Shown piece after piece: positions 35,004-45,300 of a stretch of DNA of 64,000 bases. The notes under the pieces were generated by a model. That model had not been told where the DNA came from. It saw only the letters and a list, made by a program, of their open reading frames with translations, and ran no database searches. Source of the stretch: Volvox africanus (taxonomy: Eukaryota > Chlorophyta > Chlorophyceae > Chlamydomonadales > Volvocaceae); the NCBI GenBank assembly GCA_030268105.1, contig BSDZ01000014.1:759501-823500 (forward strand). The letters run 5' to 3'. Both the position numbers and the translations under genes were made by a program. The first letter of the stretch is position 1; each line of letters opens with the position of its first letter.

Positions 35004-37001
35004 ATGCCCTTGCATTCCGCTACACCCCTGCATGCGCGGGTCGCTGCTAGGTTGGCTGCGTGGAAAGCTATTGGTGCGGATACACGCACGTTACATGTGT
35101 TGAAGCATGGTGTCCCGGTGGAGTTCTTGGGGGACCGTCCGCCACCTGTGTTCGATCTACCCAGTTTCCCGGTCACCATTGAGCAGCGCCGATGGTGGTT
35201 AGAACAAGAGGAGCCCCGGTTGATCGCGCTTGGCGCTATATCCCGGGTGGAGGCCCCTCAGGCAGTCAAGCATGTGGTGAACGCGTTCTGTGTGCCCAAA
35301 CCGGGTAGTGGGTCGTGGCGGCTGGTTGTCAACCTGAAGCGCATGAATATTGCGCAGAAGGCATACAAGTGTCGTTATGAGTCCCTCCGTACACTGCGAC
35401 GGATGGGTATTCAGGGCTCATGGATGGTTAAGGTGGATCTGGCGGATGCCTTCTACCACATTCCCATTCGTGAGGCCGACCGTCGTTTCTTTGTTTTTCG
35501 TTTCTGCGGTGTGTTATACCAGGTGAACGCACTACCAATGGGCTGGCTCAACAGCCCTTATTGGTTTTCCAAGATCATGCGCAACGTCGTGCGTTTCTGG
35601 CGTGATCCCCTGGCCTCGGTTGGTGGTGGGCGTCCTCACCTAAAACCCCCCCTTCCCCCACACCAGTTTTATCCCCCGGCACAGTGTGGTCGGCCCACCC
35701 GGCTGGGTGTGCGTGTCTTACCGTACCTTGATGATTTCCTGTTTGTTTTTGCTTCCGAGCAACAAGCCCGTGTTGGAGCCCAGTGGACCAAGGAGAGCAT
35801 TGAATTCTTGGGCCTATCTTGCCATCCCACGAAGTGCCAGTGGACGCCGTCTCAGTCCGTTTACCATTTAGGTATCACTGTTAATACGGTGGATGGTTTG
35901 TTCGAGGTGCCCCAGGAGAAGTTGGCCAAGTTGTGCTGGCTGGCGATTGGACTGCACATTACAGCCAAGAAGAACCGCCGCCTGGTTCAGAAGCGAGAGC
36001 TGGCTAAGTTGTGTGGTTTCGCTCAGAGTGTGAAGCTGGCCCTCACCCCCGCCCCCCTTTTCCTGCACAACTTCTATGATGACCTCAAGCAGCCGGTGGG
36101 CTGGTCTGGCAGGGTGCGCCTGTCTCGGGGTTCTATGTGGGATCTTGATTGGTGGACGGCGGTGCCTACCCGACACTGTTCTGCGGCCATTCACTTAGGC
36201 CCCGCGGCTGTTGAGCTGTCTGTGGATGCATCCCGTCACTCGTGGGGCGCCGTGCTGCATGGTCGCACGGCACGCGGTTACTGGTCGTGTGCTGAGGTGC
36301 CTGCGCACATCAATTGGAAGGAGCTGCGTGCCGTACGTTATGCATTGGAGTCCTTTTTGCCTTACGTGCAGCAGCGAGTCATTTTGATTCGGGAGGATAA
36401 CATGTGTACGCAGGCCGTTATAGGCCGCCTTTCTTCTCGGTCGCCCACTATGCATGCTGAGCTCCAGTGCTTGTGGGATTTTCTTCAGAAGCACGGCATC
36501 ATCTTGCAAGTCAAGCGTGTCGATAGTGCAGCTAATCAGGCGGATGTGGCTTCCCATTGGGTTGATCGGGGTGACTACCAACTCCACCCTCGTTATTTTC
36601 GTTTGCTAGAGCGCCGGTTTGGTCCGTTCGATGTGGATCTGTTCGCCACGCACCTTAACACGCATGTGCCGCGCTTCTTTTCGCTTTTTCATTGCCCTGG
36701 CTCGGCCGGGGTCAACGCCTTGCTGCAGCCCTGGGGTGGGTCCAATGCTTACGGCTGCCCGCCCTTGGACACGGACTTCTTGTTGGCCGTGGTGCAGAAG
36801 GTCCGGGAGGAGCAAGCGTGCGTCACGTTGGTGGTGCCCTATTGGACGGCACAACCATGGTGGCAGCTGCTGATGGAGCTACCGGTGGATCTGGTCTTCC
36901 TGCCTTCCAATACGGAGCTGTTCGCTCCGGGCGAGGGTGGGTCGAGCCGCTACCTACCCCCCCCTCAGTGGCAGGTGGTGGCAGTACGAGTGCAATGGTA
37001 G
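35004..37001 (+). CDS. reverse transcriptase-RNase H of the tyrosine-recombinase retrotransposon
   Basis: This is a 665-residue DIRS-group polymerase. RT motifs include WRLVVNLKRMN, KVDLADAFYHIPI, LPMGWLNSPYWFSKIM and the catalytic LPYLDDFLFVF (about residue 241). RNase H follows with acidic residues in LSVDASRHSWGAVL (about 407), INWKELRAVRYAL (about 440) and REDNMCTQA (about 465). The C-terminal block FGPFDVDLFATHLNTHVPRF through TLVVPYWTAQPWW is characteristic of DIRS-like pol proteins. The ORF is intact. Its stop overlaps the start of the recombinase in ATGGTAG (36995-37001), suggesting coupled translation. Confidence 0.93.
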   Translation: MPLHSATPLHARVAARLAAWKAIGADTRTLHVLKHGVPVEFLGDRPPPVFDLPSFPVTIEQRRWWLEQEEPRLIALGAISRVEAPQAVKHVVNAFCVPKPGSGSWRLVVNLKRMNIAQKAYKCRYESLRTLRRMGIQGSWMVKVDLADAFYHIPIREADRRFFVFRFCGVLYQVNALPMGWLNSPYWFSKIMRNVVRFWRDPLASVGGGRPHLKPPLPPHQFYPPAQCGRPTRLGVRVLPYLDDFLFVFASEQQARVGAQWTKESIEFLGLSCHPTKCQWTPSQSVYHLGITVNTVDGLFEVPQEKLAKLCWLAIGLHITAKKNRRLVQKRELAKLCGFAQSVKLALTPAPLFLHNFYDDLKQPVGWSGRVRLSRGSMWDLDWWTAVPTRHCSAAIHLGPAAVELSVDASRHSWGAVLHGRTARGYWSCAEVPAHINWKELRAVRYALESFLPYVQQRVILIREDNMCTQAVIGRLSSRSPTMHAELQCLWDFLQKHGIILQVKRVDSAANQADVASHWVDRGDYQLHPRYFRLLERRFGPFDVDLFATHLNTHVPRFFSLFHCPGSAGVNALLQPWGGSNAYGCPPLDTDFLLAVVQKVREEQACVTLVVPYWTAQPWWQLLMELPVDLVFLPSNTELFAPGEGGSSRYLPPPQWQVVAVRVQW

Positions 37002-38089
37002 ATTGGGCGCTCATGCGTGGCGCACACGGAGCTGCTACCCCCGTGCCTCGCTATGCGTTGGACACACGTTTGGCGACTGAACATCTGCAAGTGGCGGCTC
37101 CTGGTCGGGATCACTCCTCGCGCCTGGAGCAGATCGCCACAGTCATCATGGCGTGTATCGGTACCAAGACTTGGCAGTCTTATGCCTCTCATTTTTCAGC
37201 GTTTGTGTGTTTTTGTATCGGGGAGGGTATGGACTTCTTGCCTGCCTCCCGTTACACTGAGTTGTTATGGGCGCAATTCCTGGCTGCCCGGGGGACTGTC
37301 CAGGCGCGCACCGTGCAACCTTATTTTAGCGCAGTTAACATGGTGCATGATTTATTAGGCTTTCCAAAGCCGTGTGACAGAGACAACGTACTTTTGTCGG
37401 CGTTTTGCAGGGGTTGGGAGCACCTACAGGTCTCGCTAACCCCGCCCTCCGCCCTGGTCCTCGCCTTCAGTGCCATAGACGCGTGGTCCTTATATGAGCG
37501 GCTCCCGTCGGTGCCAGTCGCGTCCGACCTGTTTATCCCTCTCCTGTTTGTCGTACTTAGTTTTTGTCTGTTTCTCCGGCCGGACTCCCTACTGTCCGTC
37601 GTTTGGGCGCGTGTGTCTGTTGTTGATGGCGAGTTGACCTTCCAGTACAAGCCCCTGCACTGGAAAGGCCGCTTAGTCGCGCCTGAGTTGGCCCTGGTAT
37701 TGCAGTTTCCGTTGGGCAATCTGCCGCACCTACGGGTGGCCCTTTCACAGTTATTTGCACGGGATACGTCGCGTCTCTGGCCGGTGTGCCAGACAACGCA
37801 AGGGGCGGAGCGTTGGTTTGGTCGTGTTTTGTCGCAGTGCGGTTTGGAGCGGCTTCGGCCCGTACATACCCTGTACAGTCTGCGTCGTGGCGGTGCTTCC
37901 GCCGCTTGCACGGTGGGGGTGCCCCTGGATATTATCGAAGCCTTCGGCGGCTGGGCCGCAGGTTCCTCAGCATTGCAGGAGCACTACCTCGACTTGGGGG
38001 TTCGTGGCTGCCCTTATGCATTCGCGTTTTTTAGCCCTCTCACGGCCCGGCGCGTCGCGCCAGTGGCGGGACAGTTTTTCAACCGCTGA
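36995..38089 (+). CDS. tyrosine recombinase (integrase) of the DIRS-group retrotransposon
   Basis: This integrates the element's circular DNA by site-specific-type recombination. The 364-residue protein has an N-terminal SAM-like core-binding domain (TWQSYASHFSAFVCFC...). Its catalytic domain has the first Arg in FLRPDSLLSVVW (about residue 195), the second box in YSLRRGGASAA (about 295), and the Trp and nucleophile Tyr in FGGWAAGSSALQEHYLDL (about 329). I chose the ATG overlapping the RT stop (ATGGTAG). An open frame extends upstream to 36692 but only as an overlap with the RT gene. No stops or frameshifts were seen. Confidence 0.92.
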   Translation: MVDWALMRGAHGAATPVPRYALDTRLATEHLQVAAPGRDHSSRLEQIATVIMACIGTKTWQSYASHFSAFVCFCIGEGMDFLPASRYTELLWAQFLAARGTVQARTVQPYFSAVNMVHDLLGFPKPCDRDNVLLSAFCRGWEHLQVSLTPPSALVLAFSAIDAWSLYERLPSVPVASDLFIPLLFVVLSFCLFLRPDSLLSVVWARVSVVDGELTFQYKPLHWKGRLVAPELALVLQFPLGNLPHLRVALSQLFARDTSRLWPVCQTTQGAERWFGRVLSQCGLERLRPVHTLYSLRRGGASAACTVGVPLDIIEAFGGWAAGSSALQEHYLDLGVRGCPYAFAFFSPLTARRVAPVAGQFFNR

Positions 38090-38108
38090 GAGGGGGTTTC
38101 TCTTCCTT

Positions 38109-38139
38109 TGGCAAAGTCTCGTAGCAGGAGCTAATGCGG
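38109..38139 (+). repeat. B1 split direct repeat
   Basis: TGGCAAAGTCTCGTAGCAGG followed by AGCTAATGCGG, directly abutting A2. The same sequence with AGCTAACGCG is B2 at 38423-38452, at the right edge of the element. Confidence 0.85.
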
Positions 38140-38287
38140 GCTATGCGTAGCTTAAGCCGGGTTAGCTGCGGTACAGGACCTTACGTCCGATGAGTGGTAT
38201 GACTCGAGGAGGGCGATCCGTGTCCTCAGGTTCGCTATAAGTAGCACTCGCTAGCTTTATTACTTATCTTGTTTTTGTTGTTCAGCT
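38135..38287 (+). repeat. A2 split direct repeat
   Basis: This is the second copy of the 153-bp A repeat, overlapping the B1 end by a few bases. The B1-A2 junction reproduces the circle-junction sequence expected for a split-direct-repeat element. Confidence 0.9.
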
Positions 38288-38422
38288 CGCGCCCTGCCCT
38301 CCCACCCTGGAAGTCGCGTCACCCGCCTGTCACTATGCTACGTTATTTCTTTCCTTTGGTTCGGAACGACCTTTCTTTGGTCAGGCCGTTAGAGCACAGC
38401 CAATCTGTAACAGAAATGGCAA

Positions 38423-38452
38423 TGGCAAAGTCTCGTAGCAGGAGCTAACGCG
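38423..38452 (+). repeat. B2 split direct repeat, right end of element
   Basis: This matches B1. Immediately after it the interrupted gypsy-family LTR resumes (ACGTGATAGGTGTGAGGATG). Confidence 0.82.
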
Positions 38453-39209
38453 ACGTGATAGGTGTGAGGATGGCCGCCTAGAGACCGAAGTCGAGTGCTA
38501 AGATAGTACTCACACTTGAGATCGGAATCCAGTGAGACCTGTACTGCACATGGGTATCACGACGTGATAGGTGCGAGGATGGCCGCCTAGAGACCGAAGT
38601 TGGCTCGACACTACTTTGGATTAAGTACCCACGTACTTAACTCAATCTAATTCGCGTATAAACGTCATACTCATTTATTTTCGGCCTGAGCTATTTCAGC
38701 ATACCATCACCAGCAGGACGATGAACATTGCCCGCGGCAATGTCTGACGGCAGACTACCATCCTGTAATCGAAGACTATTGTAAGTTGAATCTTTCCTTG
38801 TTGCTGAGTCTTCTGCTGTCATCTTACTCGCATTGAATTGCCTTGCTGTTCGTAAGCACAGTACACACGTAGCTAACATCCAGACGTGCAGATTCAGTGC
38901 ATGATTGAAGAAGGAAGGATACAACAAATTTGGTATCGAGACAGGTTCGATGCCTGACTGTCTAATGATGCTCGGTCGGAAGTAAGTTCTTTCTAGGACA
39001 ACTGTCGACCATGGGTGACGTGGCCCACTAGACATCATCGCCGAAGAACTTGTCCACGCTGTATTAGATACTGTTGCTTCCAAATTGTGATTGCTTTTAT
39101 ACCTTTGTAGTTTACTGCAATTGTGGTGTGAGCCTTCGCTCTGAGTTGCAGGTGAAACTAGTGGTCCGGCACCGCTTGCGGTAGCTCCTGGTTACAACTT
39201 GCGTTCTAA

Positions 39210-39860
39210 TCAGCTGGAGGCTTTGATCGTGCAGACTACAGGGACCAACTGAGTACATATCTGCCATATGTACTCGAAGTCTGCCAAAGTATTGTCGGTG
39301 TGCTGACCAAATTGCTTGTATTCTTGTGCTAGATTCGTGTGAATCGCTTGCACACTTGCTTTAGAATTATGTGCATCGTCAGTGGCAACCAGAGTGCTAC
39401 GGCATTTGAAGGTGCGTATGGTGATGGAAGCGTTGGGTAGGATGTACGGGCAGTCTTGTTCTTGGCCGTTAGCCAGTTTCACCGACATGTTGCTGACAGT
39501 CTTGGCGGCCTTGACTTCCCTGCGGGCAAGCCACTGAGTGTGGACGAAACTGCCGGTGGCTTCACCGTCAATCAGGATGACGGCCGTACGGCCGTTGACG
39601 GTGCCCTTGAATGCCAGTTGCTGGTGTGCTGCATTGCATACCATGCTGGCTAGCTTGATTGAGCTGAGTCTAAGCTCAGGTTCGGCCTCTGGGGTAGGCC
39701 TCTGGGGTAGGCCTCTGGGGTTGAAGACTTGTGCAGAAGCGTTGTTTATGGCTTGTGGTGCTGTAGCCACAGCTGCGCTGTGTTGTATGCTGGTTTGATC
39801 ACTGTTTTCACCGAAGTAGGCTGCAATCCATTCGATCTCTATCGAACATGATATAATCAT
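39210..39860 (-). pseudogene. gypsy retrotransposon protease region (fragment)
   Basis: The 216-residue frame contains a retropepsin-like segment (GTVNGRTAVILIDGEATGSFV) resembling the gypsy LIDSGATGSF active site, with the Ser/Thr-Gly after the Asp replaced by Gly-Glu. It is preceded by a Pro-rich linker made by a 14-bp tandem repeat (three copies, about 39688-39725). The upstream part runs into the LTR at 39781, so the protein start is not natural. It is a relic of a minus-strand gypsy element. Confidence 0.65.
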
Positions 39861-40372
39861 ACTAACATGATATATTTGAGTATATCTAGCTAATCAGGCA
39901 CGTCGCATTATCATTTACGACATCATGCTGTCGGTCAACATGTTTGACTCGAAGCTGATATCAATGCGCGATCTCTCTATTGGCATAATATATCACGTAA
40001 TAATATTTTAAATATTATTACCTCATCCGTGTCATAAACCATACGCGTATGAGGAAACGCGACGATCGCGATGGTTGGGTTGGCAACCGAATATCGATAT
40101 TCGGACCTTCCCATATTGCATGCGTTGCATCCAGTAATATCACGGATTAAGCGATATTTAGAACAGTGCTAAGATAGTACTCACACTTGAGATCGGAATC
40201 CAGTGAGACCTGTACTGCACATGGGTATCACGACGTGATAGGTGCGAGGATGGCCGCCTAGAGACCGAAGTTGGCTCGACACTACTTTGGATTAAGTACC
40301 CACGTACTTAACTCAATCTAATTCGCGTATAAACGTCATACTCATTTATTTTCGGCCTGAGCTATTTCAGCA
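39781..40372 (+). repeat. gypsy-family LTR copy B
   Basis: This runs from TGTTGTATGCTGG to about GAGCTATTTCAGCA and matches the other copies over its length. It includes GATATATTTGAGTATATC, the palindrome at 40087-40104 and ACACTTGAGATCGGAATCC. The start is firm and the end is approximate. Confidence 0.8.
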
Positions 40373-41049
40373 TACCATCACCAGCAGGACGATGAACATT
40401 GCCCGCGGCAATGTCTGATGGCAGACTACCATCCTGTAATCGAAGACTATTGTAAGTTGAATCTTTCCTTGTTGCTGAGTCTTCTGCTGTCATCTTACTC
40501 GCATTGAATTGCCTTGCTGTTCGTAAGCACAGTACACACGTAGCTAACATCCAGACGTGCAGATTCAGTGCATGATTGAAGAAGGAAGGATACAACAAAT
40601 TTGGTATCGAGACAGGTTCGATGCCTGACTGTCTAATGATGCTCGGTCGGAAGTAAGTTCTTTCTAGGACAACTGTCGACCATGGGTGACGTAGCCCACT
40701 AGACATCATCGCCGAAGAACTTGTCCACGCTGTATTAGATACTGTTGCTTCCAAATTGTGATTGCTTTTATACCTTTGTAGTTTACTGCAATTGTGGTGT
40801 GAGCCTTCGCTCTGAGTTGCAGGTGAAACTAGTGGTCCGGCACCGCTTGCGGTAGCTCCTGGTTACAACTTGCGTTCTAATCAGCTGGAGGCTTTGATCG
40901 TGCAGACTACAGGGACCAACTGAGTACATATCTGCCATATGTACTCGAAGTCTGCCAAAGTATTGTCGGTGTGCTGACCAAATTGCTTGTATTCTTGTGC
41001 TAGATTCGTGTGAATCGCTTGCACACTTGCTTTAGAATTATGTGCATCG

Positions 41050-41274
41050 GTTATTGTCACGCAATTTGAATATATTGGTCAGTGTTCCATGATGGCGGGA
41101 CGTGACGACCCGTCGTTTGTAGGCTTGGCATGTCAACCTGAGCTGGGTACCGTTCCTAGAATGTTTGATAGGGATCCTGAGATTATTGACACAATTACTG
41201 CTCAAGATCCTCTTGTGTTTCAGGCCCCTATCCATCTTACTACACCATGCTCGGAAGCCATAACGGTTACAGAT
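41050..41274 (+). pseudogene. gypsy gag, 5' fragment (interrupted by CACTA element)
   Basis: The plus-strand frame from 41089 ends ...SEAITVTD just before the CACTA end at 41275. The same frame resumes after the element at 48668 with D-GTADQRGLLLPQ. The Asp codon GAT is the duplicated target, so the two parts were one gag ORF. Confidence 0.8.
41272..41274. repeat. CACTA target-site duplication (left)
   Basis: GAT here is repeated at 48668-48670. A 3-bp duplication is diagnostic of CACTA (En/Spm) insertion. Confidence 0.85.
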
Positions 41275-41800
41275 CACTATAACAAGGAATTCGTGCGTTA
41301 GCTCGCGTTAAGCTCGCGTTAGGGACCCCTAACGCAAGCCTAACGCAAGCTTAACGCGAACTAACGCGAGCTAACGCAAAGCCTAACGCAAATCAAACGC
41401 ATTGCGTTATTGCTTGCGTATCGCTAACGCAATCCTAACACACCTAACGCAATCGCAAATAAACTTTTTTGGGAGGGAACGAAAATGTTTGCGTTTACTT
41501 TGCGTTAGCTAACGCAACCTAACGCGAACTTACGCAATGTCAAACGCACCCACATAGATTCTAAGGTGTGCGTTAGGCCTAACGCAACGCAAGCGTTAGA
41601 GACCCATACGCAAGCAAAAATACATAGCGTGCATGGAAGTTAACGCACTTAAAGTTCTCTAACGCACAATATACGCACGCCTAACGCGCATTAACGCATG
41701 CTTGCGTATGCTGCGAATAATGTGTACACAGCTAGCAGTTGTGGGTTGCGTAAAAGTTTTATACGCATGTAACTAACATATTCACACGCTTTCGCAAGGT
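41275..41800. repeat. left subterminal repeat array of the CACTA element
   Basis: Dozens of copies of the heptamer CTAACGC, or its complement GCGTTAG, and variants occur in both orientations with irregular spacing. In CACTA elements such subterminal motifs are the binding sites of the element-encoded DNA-binding protein. Confidence 0.85.
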
Positions 41801-42324
41801 CTTACGCGTGCGATGGCAACATTCGCGCCACTTTCACTTTGTGTACGAGGCAGCCTTGCATTCTTGCTCACTGTAACTACTTTTGGTCGTTCTTGTTATT
41901 TCTTTACTGTTTCAGTTATCGTTCCTGTTATTGTTTGCTGTTTTGCCAACCTGCTGCAGAATTATTTTTTGTGTACGGATACTATCCTGTCGTAATGTAC
42001 GTAGCTGTCATGAAGAATATCAATAGGATTTCAGTATTGATAGATGAAAATATTCCAGGAAATAATTTACAGCTCAATATTCGGGAAGCATCCAGGTAAG
42101 CAGCCATTGGTGAGTACGCATTAATTCAACGAAACAATCAAATTTCTACACATCCAATCCTGCCAATCAAATTCTGTTTATGAGTTCAATAATCATTTGT
42201 ACCATGCACCAATCATTTCAATCATCATTAGGTACATACATCCTAACTTCATCTGCCACCGCACATTTAGCAGCCCGCTCTAATATAAGCTTAGAAACAA
42301 ACATGTTAGATGTTAGTTCTATCT

Positions 42325-45300
42325 AATCGTCTTCTATTTCACTATCTTCGTTGTCATCGTCCTCTCGCGCACTGGTGGCATCATCCTGCTCGTCCTCACT
42401 CTTCTCGTCCTTGCTCACCTCCTCCTGAAGCAACTCCTGAAAAATTCAGAAAAGGAAAATTAGATATTATTTACATGCATAAGTATAAAGGTAAATTAAG
42501 CCGACACGACCCAGCAATTATCAATTTTGGTTACGATATCTTTAATCATGATGGATGGGCAGTGCTTCTAGGTACTATGTACGTGGACACTTTGTTACCT
42601 GTTTCTTCTTACTCCCTGAGCTCCCACGTTGACGTCGTGCCCGTGTACATCGCACATCTTCCGAAGCACTCTTGACCTTTACCAGTCGAAACAACAGATA
42701 TTAGAATATTACATTCATACAAGCAGGAAATTAAGACAACAAGCTGAACTCAGGAAATTTACCTTCTTTCGCCGGTGGTCGTAACTGTCATTATTGTCGT
42801 CACCGTCCGTAGACTTGTCTTCCACCGGCACCTGCTGGTCCAAAACACGTTAAGGGACTAGATAGTGATAATAAATATAATTAAAAAGTAATTAATGTCG
42901 GGCCTCAATATAATGTACCTTTCTTTTGATGCCCGTGCTTGTCCGTCTCACTTTCGTGGATGGCCGCACATCGTCATTGTTCGTTACCTTCAAGGCCCAC
43001 CATTAACATACATATATGATTTTAGAAATGATAAGCTTACATTTTTTATTAAAAAAGAGAAAAACAAATCGACATATACCACATCAAACCACAAAGCACG
43101 CAGCAAATTAAAAGACTAGAACGAAACATAATATTACAACTCACTAAAACGGGAAGACAGGATGAATGGGCTGTACCTTTTTCGCTGCCGCCTTGCTTGA
43201 GTTTGTAGCATTCCTGCTGGAGTTCCTTGCCTTAGAGGGCTCTGAACTCTTTGCCTACATGAAAAGGAAGTATGTTTGAGGAATATAGGAACAATTACAT
43301 AAAAGACAAAAAGGAGAAAACAGGTTAAAGGACATTAATGACCTGTACATCCCTGTACATGCAATCCATAATGTACATCACCCATCCTGCAATAACCTTG
43401 CTAAGTGCGCCTGGAAATTTGCACACCCCTTCATCCACTCTCTTTACCACTATTATTTGGACTAACCTGTCGGCGTCGAGCGGCCTGGATCTCCTCCTTC
43501 TGATGTATGCGAGCTGCATTGGTAGCCAGCACCATTATCAATGCATCTTCACCATGTGCGGGCTACTTTTGGCGTTTGCTAGTGCGCCCATCCTGAGTTC
43601 CTGGCGGCTCGTCATTTCGGCCGCTTTTCTGCGGTTTGGTAACAATTAAGCATTTTGTAAACAAGGAAATAAAGGCATGAAAACATTGTTATTGTTGTAC
43701 TAGCTAAAATAAAAAACAAATGTTATGCATGAACTGTGACGTACTTTCTGCAAACATACTAAGAAGTACGTACTATTATGGTAGCGAAGCAGCAGCAATA
43801 ATTAAAGTGAACACATGCATAATCGCATCTTACCGTAGTGCCTTTTGGCAACTCCAGTGCACCAAGGCCTGGTGTATGCTGAGCTGTTCCACCAGCTCCA
43901 ACCGGCACTGGAGTGGCTGGTATGGCAAAGGATGTCTTACTGCTTTCAATCTGCTTCCGCTGCACAAGTGCATTAATAAGCTCCTGTTGCCGATCTGTCA
44001 CATTCAAATCCTCCATCACAATGCGGCACTCACTGGGACCCGCATCTGGGTTATCTGGCTGAGCGTACTTGAAGCTCCTCCAGGCTGCCCAAGACTCCTT
44101 GTTCCACAGCTTCTTCCATGGCTTCTTCTCAAACTCATCTACATAAAATATATATTTTCACCACGGAAATCTATTTTGTTGGTATAACTACCAAGGTTTA
44201 AGCCCGCTCCAGTTAAATAATGGATATGGCCATCAGCAGTAATACGTTCTTGGGAACCATCTAACTGAGCAGTCATGGAGCTACCTGCTGATAATTGCCG
44301 GTTAAAGTCAGTCTTAAATGCCGTTTGCGTAGCTCTTTGCATTGTATCAATTGCCACGTTATTGATATTTATCCGCCCCTTAACGTGCTCCTCTGCTGCT
44401 GTTGCCACTGCTCCCTGACTCATGATCTGCCCACTTAAATGCATAAGACCACCAGCAGATCCTGCTACTGCTTGATAGGCAATATAAGGTATCATCGCTT
44501 GCATGCTACCAGCTATTGCTGCTATCCTGTCTGCGCTGTGCCCTACCTGACTGTAGGTTGTATAATTTATTATATCGTTATCAAGACCAAAGATGCTCAC
44601 GCTAGTATACATTTCCAGGAGTTTCGCAGTTGGGAGAAAATATGATAAATTAGAGAAAAAATATTTTTAGCAAGGAATGGCAAGATCGAAGTGCAATAAA
44701 GGGTTATACAAATCATTTTTACAAGCGAGTAGCATAAGATATAGCGGTAAAGCCTTGTCGGAAGTAAGTCCTGTTAAACTATCTCATGATAGTGCAAGTC
44801 GGTGGTTAAATAGCCAGAATTTCCGCCCTAGTGAGATTTATAAAGAGGTATCGAAATATATTGATCAGGATTCTCCTTGTTTATTGGTAGGTGATGGTAG
44901 GTTAAGACAGGAATATAATAAATATTGATAATATTTGTTCATCATATATTAATTTTGAGATCTATAGATTTTACCTTAACCATATAACCTATAACAATTA
45001 TACCTATAACTAGTGAACCATAATCAAAAAGATACGAGGTAAATGGGGATAAAATAACTAGAATGATAAAATGCAACCAACCTTTTGTTAAATTGCGTAA
45101 TTGCTCCTGAAAAAAGAGAAGATAAAGTTGGCCTAAAAAAAGGGATATTAAAATATTTGCAGAAAAGAAGGTTTCAATTATAAAGATTGTTGATATTAAG
45201 TATAATATCACTCCATAACACAATATATGGAAATTTACTGAATTTTTAAAGTTATACCCCACAAAAAATCCGAATATAGGCATAGCGTATCTACCTATCA

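Larger units (their letters stand above)
33717..38451 (+). mobile_element. tyrosine-recombinase retrotransposon with split direct repeats (PAT/Kangaroo/Ngaro-like)
   Basis: This 4.7-kb element encodes Gag-like, RT-RNase H and tyrosine recombinase in the DIRS order. Its repeats have the split direct arrangement A1 - coding - B1 - A2 - B2. A1 is 33717-33869, A2 is 38135-38287 (153 bp each, differing at about three positions), B1 is 38109-38139 and B2 is 38423-38452. It lies inside a gypsy-family LTR without an obvious target duplication, as known for elements using a tyrosine recombinase. Apart from one stop in the Gag-like frame it looks complete. Confidence 0.88.
38494..41049. repeat. tandem duplication, unit 1671 bp (second copy partial)
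   Basis: Bases 38494-39378 recur at 40165-41049 with only a few substitutions (for example GACGTGGCCC against GACGTAGCCC). The offset is a constant 1671 bp, so unit 1 is 38494-40164 and unit 2 begins at once after it. Each unit starts in the middle of the gypsy-family LTR (AGTGCTAAGATAG) and runs into element-internal sequence. The second copy stops where a plus-strand gypsy gag begins. Confidence 0.9.

Noticed and set aside
38691..39083. 130-codon frame repeated identically at 40362-40754
   Set aside because: The apparent conservation comes from the tandem DNA duplication, not selection; no domain is recognisable.
41813..42099. Hydrophobic plus-strand frames inside the CACTA element
   Set aside because: Short, overlapping in two frames, with no start context or similarity; likely chance in AT-rich DNA.
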